Of a stretch of DNA of 33,814 bases, positions 23,601 through 29,711 are shown piece by piece. Both the position numbers and the translations under genes were made by a program. Source of the stretch: Oscillospiraceae bacterium (lineage in GTDB: Bacteria; Bacillota; Clostridia; Oscillospirales; Oscillospiraceae). Every line of letters begins with the position of its first letter. The first letter of the stretch is position 1. Below the pieces are notes generated by a model that worked only from the letters and a program-made list of their open reading frames with translations, was not told where the DNA came from and ran no database searches. Location: assembly GCA_016296635.1 (NCBI GenBank), contig JAEDIZ010000011.1:1-33814 (forward strand). The letters run 5' to 3'.

Positions 23601-25095
23601 TGATGGCAGGAACAGAGCCCTTATAATAGTCCTCCAGTTTGCTTTCCGCCAAGGAATAGTCCCAGCTGTAACTGGTATTTCCGGAAACCGAAGAGAGGAA
23701 ATACGGCGTATACACCTTGCCGCTGCTGATGTAAGGTTCGCCTGCAGTCATTTCCTGCTTGGTCGGATTCTGCATTTTCGTAATGCTGTAATCCCCGATC
23801 TGATCAAATGCCGTGCTGTTGACATACAGATTGGTACGAACCAGCGTCACGCTGCTGTTTGCGGTACCGACCTTCAATGGGCCGCCGCCGAGCGCCGTTC
23901 CCGCTTCCATTCCGCGATAGGCATATTCGCCCGCAGGAACCTTTAATGTGTACTGATGATAGTTTCCGACCACGCCGTTGTCCGTCACTCTTGCAGACGG
24001 AAGCTGCTGCGTGCCGTCCGCATAGAAGAAGCTGACATCGACTGCTTTCGGCGCTGCCTTGACTGTCAGGGTAACCGTTTCGGTCGGCGGCGCCGTAATC
24101 GAAACAGTGCAGGAAGCGGTCTTTGCACCGTCCGCCGTTGTTACAGTAATCTGCGCAGAACCCTCTGCAAGCGCCGTTACCGTGCCGTCTTCGGCAACAG
24201 ACGCGACGGATGCATCAGAGGATGCCCAAGCAACGCTCTTGTTTTCCGCATTTTCGGGCTGAACGGATGCCGTCAGCTGCTCGCTGCTGCCGATCTCCAA
24301 TGCAAGGCTTGTTTTGTTCAGACTGACGCCGGTCACCGAAATGGGTTTCTTCACCGTGAAGGTATAAATCTGTGCAGGCTCGCTGCCGGAATTCATGGAT
24401 GGCCAGCCGGGATCGCCGCATTTTACCGTGATCACGGTTCCGTTCTCTACGGGCACGGAAGCAGAACGCTTGTATTCTGCAGCGCCCACGAAAGTGCGAA
24501 CCTGATAATTCTTATTGGACGCCGTCGGCGTGACTGTCAGCGCGGAAACATCCGCCGGAACCGTCAGCCCATACGCGTGGATCTCTTTTGAGAATGCCTG
24601 ATTCAGCGTTCCTGTACTGAAGGAAACCGCGCTGAGCGTCTTGTCGTTATTGCTCCAGCTGCTGTCGAGATCTTCTCCGTAATTGCAGCTGTACATGATG
24701 CGGATTTCGTCCCCTGCCGCCAGTTTTCCGGAAGCAGCCGTGAACGCATCAAAGCCCTCGTTGGTGAACCAGTCATTCAGACTGCCCATCCAGCCGGACA
24801 TCATACCGCCGTCCCCTTCGGACAGTCCGTCAATTTCCGTGATATAGCCGCTGTCCGCACCGCTGACGCTGTGCGAGCCGAGCGCATCGACCACGCAGGA
24901 CATCATGGTGGAACTGCTGTCTAAATCCACCCATGCATCCACCAGTCTGCCGCTCCACGCAGCATCCTCCGACGTGAAAGTGGTGTTTTCCACGATTACC
25001 CGTACCTTGGGTGCATTCTCTGCCAATGCCACGGTCGGGAGCAATCCCAATACCATGACAATTGCCAGTAGAAGGCTGATCATTCTTTTTTTCAT
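17620..25095 (-). CDS. Giant secreted SLH protein with DUF4430, Big2 and alpha/alpha-barrel domains
   Basis: A 2491-aa exported surface protein. ATG 25095 follows GGAGG and gives a clear signal peptide (MKKRMISLLLAIVMVLG to ALA, 1-25). In order (approximate residues): DUF4430-like 30-140 (SGWMGSLNDWF); cadherin-like beta sandwich 150-250; Big2 Ig-like domain 255-333 (VTGVSLNKTSLALEIG); a long series of beta domains to about 1250; a Cys/His-rich segment 1255-1390 with CxxC pairs; a DUF4430-like domain 1395-1540; a terpene-cyclase-like alpha/alpha barrel 1650-1925 (SRVILALSAIGKDAADVGG, GVNGPIFALIALD, DADLTSMALQALAAY); a coiled coil 1930-2065; a third DUF4430 domain 2077-2200 (SGWMFTVNGAHPTVG); and three SLH repeats 2310-2485. 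Barrel plus DUF4430 is the fold pair of animal intrinsic factor. A cobalamin riboswitch lies upstream, so surface corrinoid capture is the best inference. Confidence 0.85.
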   Translation of the reverse strand: MKKRMISLLLAIVMVLGLLPTVALAENAPKVRVIVENTTFTSEDAAWSGRLVDAWVDLDSSSTMMSCVVDALGSHSVSGADSGYITEIDGLSEGDGGMMSGWMGSLNDWFTNEGFDAFTAASGKLAAGDEIRIMYSCNYGEDLDSSWSNNDKTLSAVSFSTGTLNQAFSKEIHAYGLTVPADVSALTVTPTASNKNYQVRTFVGAAEYKRSASVPVENGTVITVKCGDPGWPSMNSGSEPAQIYTFTVKKPISVTGVSLNKTSLALEIGSSEQLTASVQPENAENKSVAWASSDASVASVAEDGTVTALAEGSAQITVTTADGAKTASCTVSITAPPTETVTLTVKAAPKAVDVSFFYADGTQQLPSARVTDNGVVGNYHQYTLKVPAGEYAYRGMEAGTALGGGPLKVGTANSSVTLVRTNLYVNSTAFDQIGDYSITKMQNPTKQEMTAGEPYISSGKVYTPYFLSSVSGNTSYSWDYSLAESKLEDYYKGSVPAISVSATATAAKSQKISATDYKKISLTAPSDANTVFYAQEKNFLMKKVVPNPSAAGSMDSVTVNEDGTTTYVFKGTAAHSNYEYRVSKEGMVTQAGYLKDGDKLTVTFPEGRTPADTTSTLAYDDNSVLLNINTQNELNMAVGETFKLRAYRAAWEIINTTTGNIMVEPDFHYAILSGSDVISVDATDSSSKGAPYCSGNASGNWMNVTALKQGTAIVAVCYDALDVYGANPSNATGITTFGAADPARCGVFVVRVGDDSRVTWNPVSQDGDWDAEFDTVYYTGDSGTFTFKPAQSASSVTVQNVCGTALGGVQSIAVSADGTYTVPVTTGANVIAVTTEAGTDYQIVRAKEISYTIKNKTTGESAVNGAPAIKTGDSVTISLGKLDMPIPKMSGIYNPGYLGTGKTAYMMNGEYLLTSKGTQYDFSSNHDITFTALVEGQNSLQGYISLSSMGSDFGAHRNITDAGAPANMNASEKFGSFGILPDITFTVDENSEYDSSTEDLTKLSSLQLYVGASTYMVGIEKAITDTKGNVISTWKNPSATMGLHVKAEAASYLSKLQMRYWYEGEQPKTVDLTSGVESVLSGSDFTPDGTKLLNLQILVTPPAGMGEAKAYNYVILGGTANQKYVHPVIKTLSVSSEGKTLALSPAVDCLCTEYELDAYNVTSINLAGTQAIKIYNTSTAADMSDSVVLTKMKSGSQVGEPVTILEAGLPNNPNRDWRCENVDITDADTLKLTVTSYVDSSISREYSIKLHVWEKGEITKPATCTEDGVKVLNCKNCEQTRTETIPATGHSYSAASYAWNENNQCTQTKTCTACTAETEGHTEVKTVDGVYCKDTDATCTSPEKGHYEAVFGETKLSTAPNSAVKGDPTGHSFTDWKADGSGYTASCVCGESISSVRASVDFTAQTEGAFLFAPQQKVEVDSSLAERYGYQDAVPADQNVSVLDVLVKAHEIAFEDAFTEEICEAYLTLNYGSPAMQFGIEDYYGGFFLNHGFANDGTKFDATNYNGTLVSTQKVQSGDLVEFFFYEDEFWGDTYNWFADENGYARSFNAAAGEELELTLKGVMAMSASCFKDAEEMVSSDRAEAIEDAQIYLVDAETGAMEPISGAVTDEDGAVSLKFTEPGTYILAAYGTEDCTFTQILSLTSVTVSFAERDYKTVLDKTLEQLAVNVPEPSMGSVKGEWTVLALARGGEFETGSVYFENYYERLATAVKSAADASGKLDANKSTENSRVILALSAIGKDAADVGGVDLIAPYDDFVWIKAQGVNGPIFALIALDSAEYETADTAVRQRCVDYILENQLENGSWSLDGQTPDADLTSMALQALAAYQNDEKVTAAAEKAFDYLSKVQSSGDFGSAESDAQYLIACAAWGVDDEAAVQALLSYYLEDSHAFSHQRGGAANAMATDQAAYALVAYDRMKNGQNRLYDMTDVEKEQKSQAYEEILEKLTETAEAVADARYQTYLKVQNAKSDFAKYKASDDYQSKTAEQKQALQDAADELQAAYDEKLNEAKEEQKKLLRERYLAVDQSKLSAASLKELNKVYAEALAELEDGLYKEQLVSIVELAAEQMENIEKKIRVTFRLIGCEQADQSVNLSVSSYLPEYITWIPTTGYVMKKDSTVYDLLLKALEDNGLSQRGANANYVESITAPSVLGGFWLSEFDNGPKSGWMFTVNGAHPTVGLKDQKLKDGDTVIWHYVNDYANEVSDWISSSTGSSATYNGWLRAKDISPDQFVKDRLDKTVTVYGKGTVLPELKYSDLGRNITFTFVPDPGQTVKEVVVNGQSKGAVTSYTVSNLSYADRIEVWFTGSKLRFIDVHEGDWFYSDVAYAVEKGLFSGVSEKLFAPNSPMTRAMLVTVLYRLEGSPRVIGTDGFADTAKNTWYSDALCWAVRAGVIKGISDTTFAPDMNVTREQMAAILYRYASYKGYNTGAAASLNVYADGAKVSDYAREAMSWANANGIITGIGSWLHPAESATRAQVAALLHRFCEKIVK

Positions 25096-25189
25096 TTTTT
25101 TGCCTCCATATCCAAAAGCCGGCCCTTCCGGCATAATTTACAATTCCGATGCTTTCCGGCAGCAGAAAGAATGTCAAACGGTTTTTTCT

Positions 25190-25314
25190 CTGCAGTCCCG
25201 GCGGTTCCCAACGCCGGGACTGCAGTTTATGCCGCAAAATGCGGCACACATCCGCAGGGGGGGGCGGATGCGGAATAAAGCAGAAAGCAGGCAGAATCAC
25301 ATGAATCTGCCTGC
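25190..25314 (-). repeat. Additional leader hairpins between riboswitch and giant gene
   Basis: After the riboswitch terminator the leader carries further strong stems: GCAGGCAGA with TCTGCCTGC (25287-25314), and a 14-bp stem CTGCAGTCCCGGCG with CGCCGGGACTGCAG (25190-25225). A CCGCATCCGC/GCGGATGTG and CCGCA/TGCGG pair lie between them. They have no T-run of note. Total leader from the riboswitch to the ATG is about 400 nt with no coding frame I trust. Confidence 0.55.
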
Positions 25315-25315
25315 A

Positions 25316-25348
25316 TAAAAAAAATCCGTGCAGCTTTCGCACACGGAT
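25316..25348 (-). terminator. Riboswitch-controlled terminator upstream of the giant surface gene
   Basis: On the minus strand ATCCGTG...CACGGAT with a GAAA-containing loop, then eight T. It sits about 45 nt downstream of the cobalamin riboswitch, as expected for control by transcription termination. Confidence 0.82.
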
Positions 25349-25389
25349 ACTATTGCTCCCAAAGCGGCATCCGGTGTTGGCAGATTCCT

Positions 25390-25505
25390 TCCAAAGGCTC
25401 GGCGTATCTGACTTATCCGCATTTTGCGGCATCACAGTGACCCACTCGTGGGGAGTTTCACCCCGTTCCGCCCGCCGTATCCCGGCAGAGCCTTCTCGTT
25501 TCTAT
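25390..25505 (-). promoter_or_regulatory. Cobalamin riboswitch 1
   Basis: The minus strand folds from AAGGCTC (25494-25488) to GAGCCTT (25400-25394) as the closing stem. It contains the conserved core CGAGTGGGTCACTGTGA, a GCCGCAAAATGCGG hairpin and the B12-box-like AGTCAGATACGCCGAG. The core is nearly identical to riboswitch 2. High corrinoid would stop transcription at the terminator at 25316-25348 and so switch off the surface operon. Confidence 0.88.
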
Positions 25506-25519
25506 TCTGTTGTAAACCC

Positions 25520-25548
25520 ATGTTAGCACACCCGATGCAAAAAAGCAA
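25520..25548 (-). promoter_or_regulatory. Promoter for the riboswitch 1 operon
   Basis: Minus strand TTGCTT (25548-25543), a 17-nt spacer and TAACAT (25525-25520). It lies in the short gap after cobC, so the surface operon can be transcribed separately from the cob operon. Confidence 0.5.
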
Positions 25549-25568
25549 GAGTGTTACGATGTATTTTC

Positions 25569-26153
25569 TTATCTGCGCCAAGCCGGAACTTCGCGATACG
25601 AAACCGGCAGGCTGCCGTCAAAACTGATCTGATAGCCCGTGCCGGGCTTCGACGTGAACACATAGCGGTTTTCCGCACCCGGGAACCAGCGGCACATGAC
25701 ATTTGCAATGACGCCGCCGTGGGTAATGCACACCGCATCGTTTCCGGTCTGCAGAATCGTTTCAAATGCCGCCATCGCTCTTTCGGTCATCTGCCGGGAG
25801 CTTTCGCCGCCGGGGCAGATGTTTTCCTCGTTGTTTCCCTCGCACCATGCCCGGAACTCCGGGTCGAATTCAAGATCACCCGAAAAACCGCGCATCTCAA
25901 AAAGGCCGAAATCCGTTTCCCGGATCGCGGGCAGTTTTGTATGGAAAACCTCGCCGTAAAGAATCTGCAAGGTCTGCTCCGTGCGGAGAAAGCCTGAGGT
26001 GTAAAAAATCTCCGCCTGCGGATAGACATGCCGTGCCGCCATGTTCCGCAGCTCTTCAATTCCTTCGGGGCAGAGCGGCACATCGGACACACCGCAGTAA
26101 AGCCCGCGTTTTGTTGCCTCCGTTGCCCCGTGGCGAAGAAGCGTCAGCTTCAT
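25569..26153 (-). CDS. cobC: Alpha-ribazole phosphatase (histidine phosphatase family)
   Basis: A 194-aa enzyme that removes the phosphate from alpha-ribazole 5'-phosphate (or adenosylcobalamin 5'-phosphate) in nucleotide-loop assembly. The catalytic motif LLRHGATEATKRGLYCG is at the N-terminus; the conserved arginine is in SGFLRTEQT, the glutamate in RETDFGLFEMRG, and the second histidine in CITHGGVIANVM. The call as CobC rather than a general phosphoglycerate mutase rests on the operon: its ATG overlaps the stop of the CobU-like gene in an ATGA arrangement, behind cobT, cobU and cobS. It is the last gene of the operon, about 65 bp before riboswitch 1. Confidence 0.87.
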   Translation of the reverse strand: MKLTLLRHGATEATKRGLYCGVSDVPLCPEGIEELRNMAARHVYPQAEIFYTSGFLRTEQTLQILYGEVFHTKLPAIRETDFGLFEMRGFSGDLEFDPEFRAWCEGNNEENICPGGESSRQMTERAMAAFETILQTGNDAVCITHGGVIANVMCRWFPGAENRYVFTSKPGTGYQISFDGSLPVSYREVPAWRR

Positions 26154-26488
26154 TTCAGCACCTCCGCAAGGCCGCAGAAGATCCGCACGACACGCTCTGC
26201 CTGCCTAGACAGCTCCTGCAGCGCCGCGCCGTGGCGTTCCCTGCTGATTCTGTCTTCTTTTTTCATCGGAACCACGCCGCTGCCTGCTTCCCGGGCAATC
26301 ACGATCGCATCAGCCGGAAAGCTCGGAATCGGCTGATTGGAAAAGGTCAGCGCCTCCAAATGATAGTAGCACCGCTTACCGGGCACAAATCCCTCTGCAA
26401 GATCACAGAGGTCATTTTCCGTCAGCGTATATTCACGCACCGCCCAGCGCAGTTTTCCCTGCCATGCTCCGCCGAGAATCAAAACCAT
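26150..26488 (-). CDS. Mini CobU-like nucleotide-binding protein
   Basis: A 112-aa protein beginning MVLILGGAWQGKLRWAV, a P-loop in the CobU position. It ends with IVIAREAGSGVVPMKKEDR and ERHGAALQELSRQAERVVRIFCGLAEVLK, which match the C-terminal third of CobU/CobP kinases (in full-length enzymes TNEVGxGIVP). The middle region that carries the GMP-accepting histidine is missing. ATG 26488 lies 2 nt after the cobS stop, and the stop overlaps the cobC start. Because both ends are conserved and the operon is tightly packed, it is a real gene rather than a remnant. It may be a cobinamide kinase lacking the transferase part, or a partner of CobU. The assignment is by similarity only. Confidence 0.75.
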   Translation of the reverse strand: MVLILGGAWQGKLRWAVREYTLTENDLCDLAEGFVPGKRCYYHLEALTFSNQPIPSFPADAIVIAREAGSGVVPMKKEDRISRERHGAALQELSRQAERVVRIFCGLAEVLK

Positions 26489-26490
26489 TT

Positions 26491-27213
26491 TTATCCCACC
26501 AATACAAGAATCAAGATACCGGCCAGCTCCGCCAGCGTCAGAGAAAACCCGGAAATATCGCCGCTCATGCCGCCAAGCTGCCGGACTGCAAAGAAACAGC
26601 AGACCCAGTAGACTGCCGCGCAAGCAAGCGGTGCAAAGCTGCCCGCAAAGAAAACCGGGAAAACAACCGACATCGCCAGCAAAACGCAGGGCAGAATCAC
26701 GCAGGTGCTTTTTTTCAGCTTCACATACTGGCTGCTTCCCATGGGCGCAAGCAGCATGACCGCCATAGCGCCGCAGGCGCGGCTGGCAACCGGAACGCAC
26801 AGAAGCATCAGCCGCGATACTGTCTGCGCGGATTGAAATGCACTCCACTGCGTCACGATCAGAAGTCCCACACAGATCACGGCAAAGGCGCCGCAATGAG
26901 AGTCTTTCAGAATTTTCTGTCGGGTTTCCAAATCCCGTCGTGAAAGCACAGCATCACAGACATCCATGAATCCGTCCAAGTGGATGAATCCGGACGCCAG
27001 CCACGGCAGCGCCGCCATGCACACCGCACGAAGCGGCAGCGGAAGCTTCGCAGATACCATGTCCAAAAGGATCCAAAGTCCGCCGACAAGCAGTCCCATC
27101 AACCCGAAGCAGGCCAGCTGCTTGTCCCGCGCCTCTTCTTTCCATATCCTGACCGGGCACGGAATCGCAAGGAACATACCCCATGCCATGAAAAAGCCGT
27201 ATATCCAGTTCAT
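26491..27213 (-). CDS. cobS: Adenosylcobinamide-GDP ribazoletransferase (cobalamin synthase)
   Basis: A 240-aa polytopic membrane enzyme that joins adenosylcobinamide-GDP with alpha-ribazole (phosphate) in the last step of B12 assembly. ATG 27213 overlaps the cobU stop (ATGA) and gives MNWIYGFFMAWGMFLAIPCP, the usual start. The acidic motif GFIHLDGFMDVCDAVLSRRDLETR, with its DGxxDxxDA pattern for Mg2+, and KILKDSHCGAFAVI are the family hallmarks. Later hydrophobic segments end with RQLGGMSGDISGFSLTLAELAGILIL, again typical (GGxTGDxxG). Length matches CobS (about 240-260 aa). Confidence 0.92.
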   Translation of the reverse strand: MNWIYGFFMAWGMFLAIPCPVRIWKEEARDKQLACFGLMGLLVGGLWILLDMVSAKLPLPLRAVCMAALPWLASGFIHLDGFMDVCDAVLSRRDLETRQKILKDSHCGAFAVICVGLLIVTQWSAFQSAQTVSRLMLLCVPVASRACGAMAVMLLAPMGSSQYVKLKKSTCVILPCVLLAMSVVFPVFFAGSFAPLACAAVYWVCCFFAVRQLGGMSGDISGFSLTLAELAGILILVLVG

Positions 27214-27746
27214 AAGGGCAGCGCTCCTTTCCAAAGATGCGGCAGACCGCAAACGACCTCGCAGACAGCATCAAACTGCGCCGCAAGGCGAATGCCGATT
27301 TCCGCCAATCCTTTTCGGTAACTTTCCGTCCATGCGTCATAGGTTTCTCCTTCACGCCACAGATCGTCGCAGACGCACACGAAGTTTTCCGAATACGCGC
27401 TGACAGCTTCCAGTTCTTTGACGCAGCGCGCAGCAGCTGACGCATCGAAGTTGTTTTCGCCGAACATTTCGTTGGCAAGATACGCCGTCAGACTGTCAAA
27501 AAGCACCGTCCCGGCAGGGTCGATCCCCGGCAGAGCCGCTGCAAGATTTCTCCCCTGCTCCACGGTTTCAAAGCCCCAGCCCGCGCGATCGGCCAGATGC
27601 TTTCGGATGCGCAGGCGGTCTTCCTCGTCCACCGGCTGCATGGTCGCCCAATAATACAGTGGCTTTTCCTTACAGAGCGTACTGCAAAACTCCTGCGCAA
27701 GATGGCTTTTGCCGCTCTTGCTGCCGCCGACAAGCAGAATTCTCAT
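27210..27746 (-). CDS. cobU: Adenosylcobinamide kinase/guanylyltransferase
   Basis: A 178-aa bifunctional enzyme that phosphorylates adenosylcobinamide and then transfers GMP to it. The P-loop is LLVGGSKSGKSHLAQEF, and YYWATMQPVDEEDRLRIRKHLADRAGWGFETVE carries the histidine (about residue 50) that is guanylylated in Salmonella CobU. The C-terminal part is less usual: CVCDDLWREGETYDAW stands where many relatives have TNEVGxGIVP, a motif that is present in the neighbouring mini CobU-like protein. Start overlaps the cobT stop and stop overlaps the cobS start, both as ATGA. Confidence 0.9.
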   Translation of the reverse strand: MRILLVGGSKSGKSHLAQEFCSTLCKEKPLYYWATMQPVDEEDRLRIRKHLADRAGWGFETVEQGRNLAAALPGIDPAGTVLFDSLTAYLANEMFGENNFDASAAARCVKELEAVSAYSENFVCVCDDLWREGETYDAWTESYRKGLAEIGIRLAAQFDAVCEVVCGLPHLWKGALPL

Positions 27747-28840
27747 GACTTCACCTCATAGGCATTGCCTTTTCGGATCGGAGTCAGGTAGTTGTCGTTG
27801 ATGGCAGCCTCAGAAAAGGTTGCCATATTGCCATGCGCCGCGCAGGCTGCCTGCAGAATACGGAACATGATCGGGCATCCGCTGCCCTCTCCGAGCCGCA
27901 TACCGAGCTGCAGACACGGCTCCAGTCCCAACTCCTGTGCCGCTTTCCGATATCCGATTTCAAAGGACGCATGAGAGAGAAACATAAAATCTTTTGCCTG
28001 CGGGCAGAGCCGCACGGCGCAAAGCGCCGCCGTAATCGAAATAAAACCGTCCACTACGGCAGGGATCTTCTGCTCCGCACAGCCGAGAAACACACCGCAC
28101 ATGGCGGCAAGATCCAGTCCGCCGACCTTGGACAATACGCCGATCACATCCGAGCCGTCCGGTCTTTGCAGCTCCAAAGCCCTGCGGATCACTTCCTTTT
28201 TTCGCCGGAAGCCCTCGTCCGTCAGTCCGCCGCCTCTGCCGGTCAGCTCATCCGGAGATAGTCCCGTCAGGCAGGACAGAACCAGCGTGGAAGTTGTCGT
28301 GTTGCCGATGCCCATTTCACCCACACCCACGCAGGAAACGCCCTCGCGTGCCGCCTGCCTTGCAAGCTCCAGTCCGGTTTCTATGGCACGAAGTGCCTCT
28401 TCCCGCGTCATGGCCGGCTCCCGAAGAAGATCCGCCGTTCCAAGACGGATCTTCCGGTTCAAAACCGGCGTCGGAAGTTCGGCTGCCACGCCCACATCCA
28501 CAACGGCGATCTCATCGCCGAAATAGCCCGCCAGTGCCGACATGCCGGTTTTATGCCTTGTCATGTTGATGCACTGCTGCGCAGTTACGCTCTGCGGCGT
28601 GCAGCTGACGCCCTCGCACACCACGCCGTTGTCCGCCGCCAGTACAATCACGCGGCATTTTTCAATTTCCGGGCAGAGCTTTCCCGTGATTCCCGCCAGC
28701 CTTACAGCATAGTCCTCCAATGCGCCAAGGCTTCCGGGCGGCTTTGCCAGCTCCGCCTGCCGCTTTTTTGCAGCATCCATCGCACCTGCATCCGCAGGTT
28801 CGATTTTATTCAGAAGTTCGTGCAGTTCCCGTTCCGTCAT
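27743..28840 (-). CDS. cobT: Nicotinate-nucleotide--dimethylbenzimidazole phosphoribosyltransferase
   Basis: A 365-aa enzyme that makes alpha-ribazole 5'-phosphate, the activated lower ligand of cobalamin, from a benzimidazole (or other base) and nicotinate mononucleotide. ATG 28840 follows GGAGGA and overlaps the stop of the TIM-barrel gene. Family signatures include AELAKPPGSLGALEDYAVRLA, VLAADNGVVCEGVS, VTAQQCINM, VGVGEMGIGNTTTST, LSKVGGLDLAAMCG and the late SHASFEIGY and LGMRLGEGSG blocks, with the catalytic glutamate in GEGSG. Length matches the family (about 350 aa). No bluB or anaerobic bza genes are in the window, so the base is presumably made elsewhere or salvaged. Confidence 0.94.
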   Translation of the reverse strand: MTERELHELLNKIEPADAGAMDAAKKRQAELAKPPGSLGALEDYAVRLAGITGKLCPEIEKCRVIVLAADNGVVCEGVSCTPQSVTAQQCINMTRHKTGMSALAGYFGDEIAVVDVGVAAELPTPVLNRKIRLGTADLLREPAMTREEALRAIETGLELARQAAREGVSCVGVGEMGIGNTTTSTLVLSCLTGLSPDELTGRGGGLTDEGFRRKKEVIRRALELQRPDGSDVIGVLSKVGGLDLAAMCGVFLGCAEQKIPAVVDGFISITAALCAVRLCPQAKDFMFLSHASFEIGYRKAAQELGLEPCLQLGMRLGEGSGCPIMFRILQAACAAHGNMATFSEAAINDNYLTPIRKGNAYEVKS

Positions 28841-29607
28841 CTGCGTTCCTCCAGATATCCGTTTTTCCTCAGCCATGCGATTGATGCTTCACAGTTCTGA
28901 TTTTCCAATGTAAATGTCGCATCCGTTTGCGCCAGCAGTCTGTCAAGGATTTCTCCTGCCGGAAGCGTTCCCTCTCCCAGCGGAAGATGCAGATCCTCTT
29001 CGCCAAGGTTGCTGTGCAGATGGATATGCCGCAGATACGGCAGCATCGGTCCGATCCATTCCTCCGGCATTTTCCGGCTGATTTTGCAGCTTGCGTGGCC
29101 GACATCCAAACAGAGTCCCAGCCGCTCGTCATCGATACCTTTGGCAACCTCCACCAGCATCTCCGGCCCCGGCTCCATCACATTCTCCAATGCCAGCGTC
29201 GTATTCTGCGGTACAATCTCTATAATTTCTTTCCAAAATGCAACGGACTGCGGCACAAACCATTCCGGGAAGTAAACCGTAGGAACGAAGCCCGCATGGA
29301 AAACGAGGTTGTGTATTTCTAGCGTCTGAGCCATGGAAACAGTCTGCAGAAAACGCGCTTTCACCACCTGCCGCACCTTGGGATCAATAGCGCAGGGGCA
29401 AAGCTCTGCAAAGGGAGCATGGAGCCAAAACCTGGAAATACCCTTCATCTGATCTTTTGCTTTCTCGGCCGCATCCGGCTCGTCCAGACGGGCAGCCCAT
29501 GTAAACTGCGTCAGCTCCAGTCCAAACCCGTTCTCCGCCGCCAGCTGCGGCGCATTTGCGTCCATGCCCGAAAGGAACAGTCTTGACTGCAGATTTCGAT
29601 TCTTCAT
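28837..29607 (-). CDS. TIM-barrel sugar phosphate isomerase/epimerase-like protein
   Basis: A 256-aa protein of the xylose isomerase-like TIM-barrel superfamily (PF01261, AP endonuclease 2). ATG 29607 follows GGGAGAAAG. Motifs with likely metal ligands are visible: FWLHAPFAELCP, LVFHAGFVPTVYFPEW, TLALENVME, LGLCLDVGHASCKIS, IRHIHLHSNLG-like YLRHIHLHSN, and TLENQNCEASI near the end. It is the first gene behind riboswitch 2 and overlaps cobT by ATGA, so it should serve corrinoid metabolism, perhaps in supply or processing of the lower ligand or ribose part. I know of no assigned reaction for it in B12 synthesis; this is inference from context. Confidence 0.82.
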   Translation of the reverse strand: MKNRNLQSRLFLSGMDANAPQLAAENGFGLELTQFTWAARLDEPDAAEKAKDQMKGISRFWLHAPFAELCPCAIDPKVRQVVKARFLQTVSMAQTLEIHNLVFHAGFVPTVYFPEWFVPQSVAFWKEIIEIVPQNTTLALENVMEPGPEMLVEVAKGIDDERLGLCLDVGHASCKISRKMPEEWIGPMLPYLRHIHLHSNLGEEDLHLPLGEGTLPAGEILDRLLAQTDATFTLENQNCEASIAWLRKNGYLEERR

Positions 29608-29624
29608 TTTCTTTCTCCCGTATC

Positions 29625-29663
29625 AAAAAAGGAAAACGGCAGATGACAAGCGTCATCTGCCGT
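29625..29663 (-). terminator. Riboswitch 2 terminator
   Basis: Minus strand ACGGCAGATGAC, GCTT, GTCATCTGCCGT: a perfect 12-bp stem (29636-29663), followed by TTTCCTTTTTT. It stands between riboswitch 2 and the TIM-barrel gene. Confidence 0.9.
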
Positions 29664-29711
29664 GCAAAACCTGGTTTTTCTTTTCAGATATCCAGTGTCG
29701 GCAGATATCCC

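Noticed and set aside
17620..25095. The alpha/alpha barrels as true terpene cyclases or prenyltransferases
   Set aside because: I find no DxDD or cyclase acid motif, the proteins are secreted and SLH-anchored, and a B12 riboswitch controls them; the fold is better explained as a ligand-binding barrel.
25190..25348. Leader hairpins as a CRISPR array
   Set aside because: The stems differ from one another in sequence and size, and there are no regular direct repeats or spacers.
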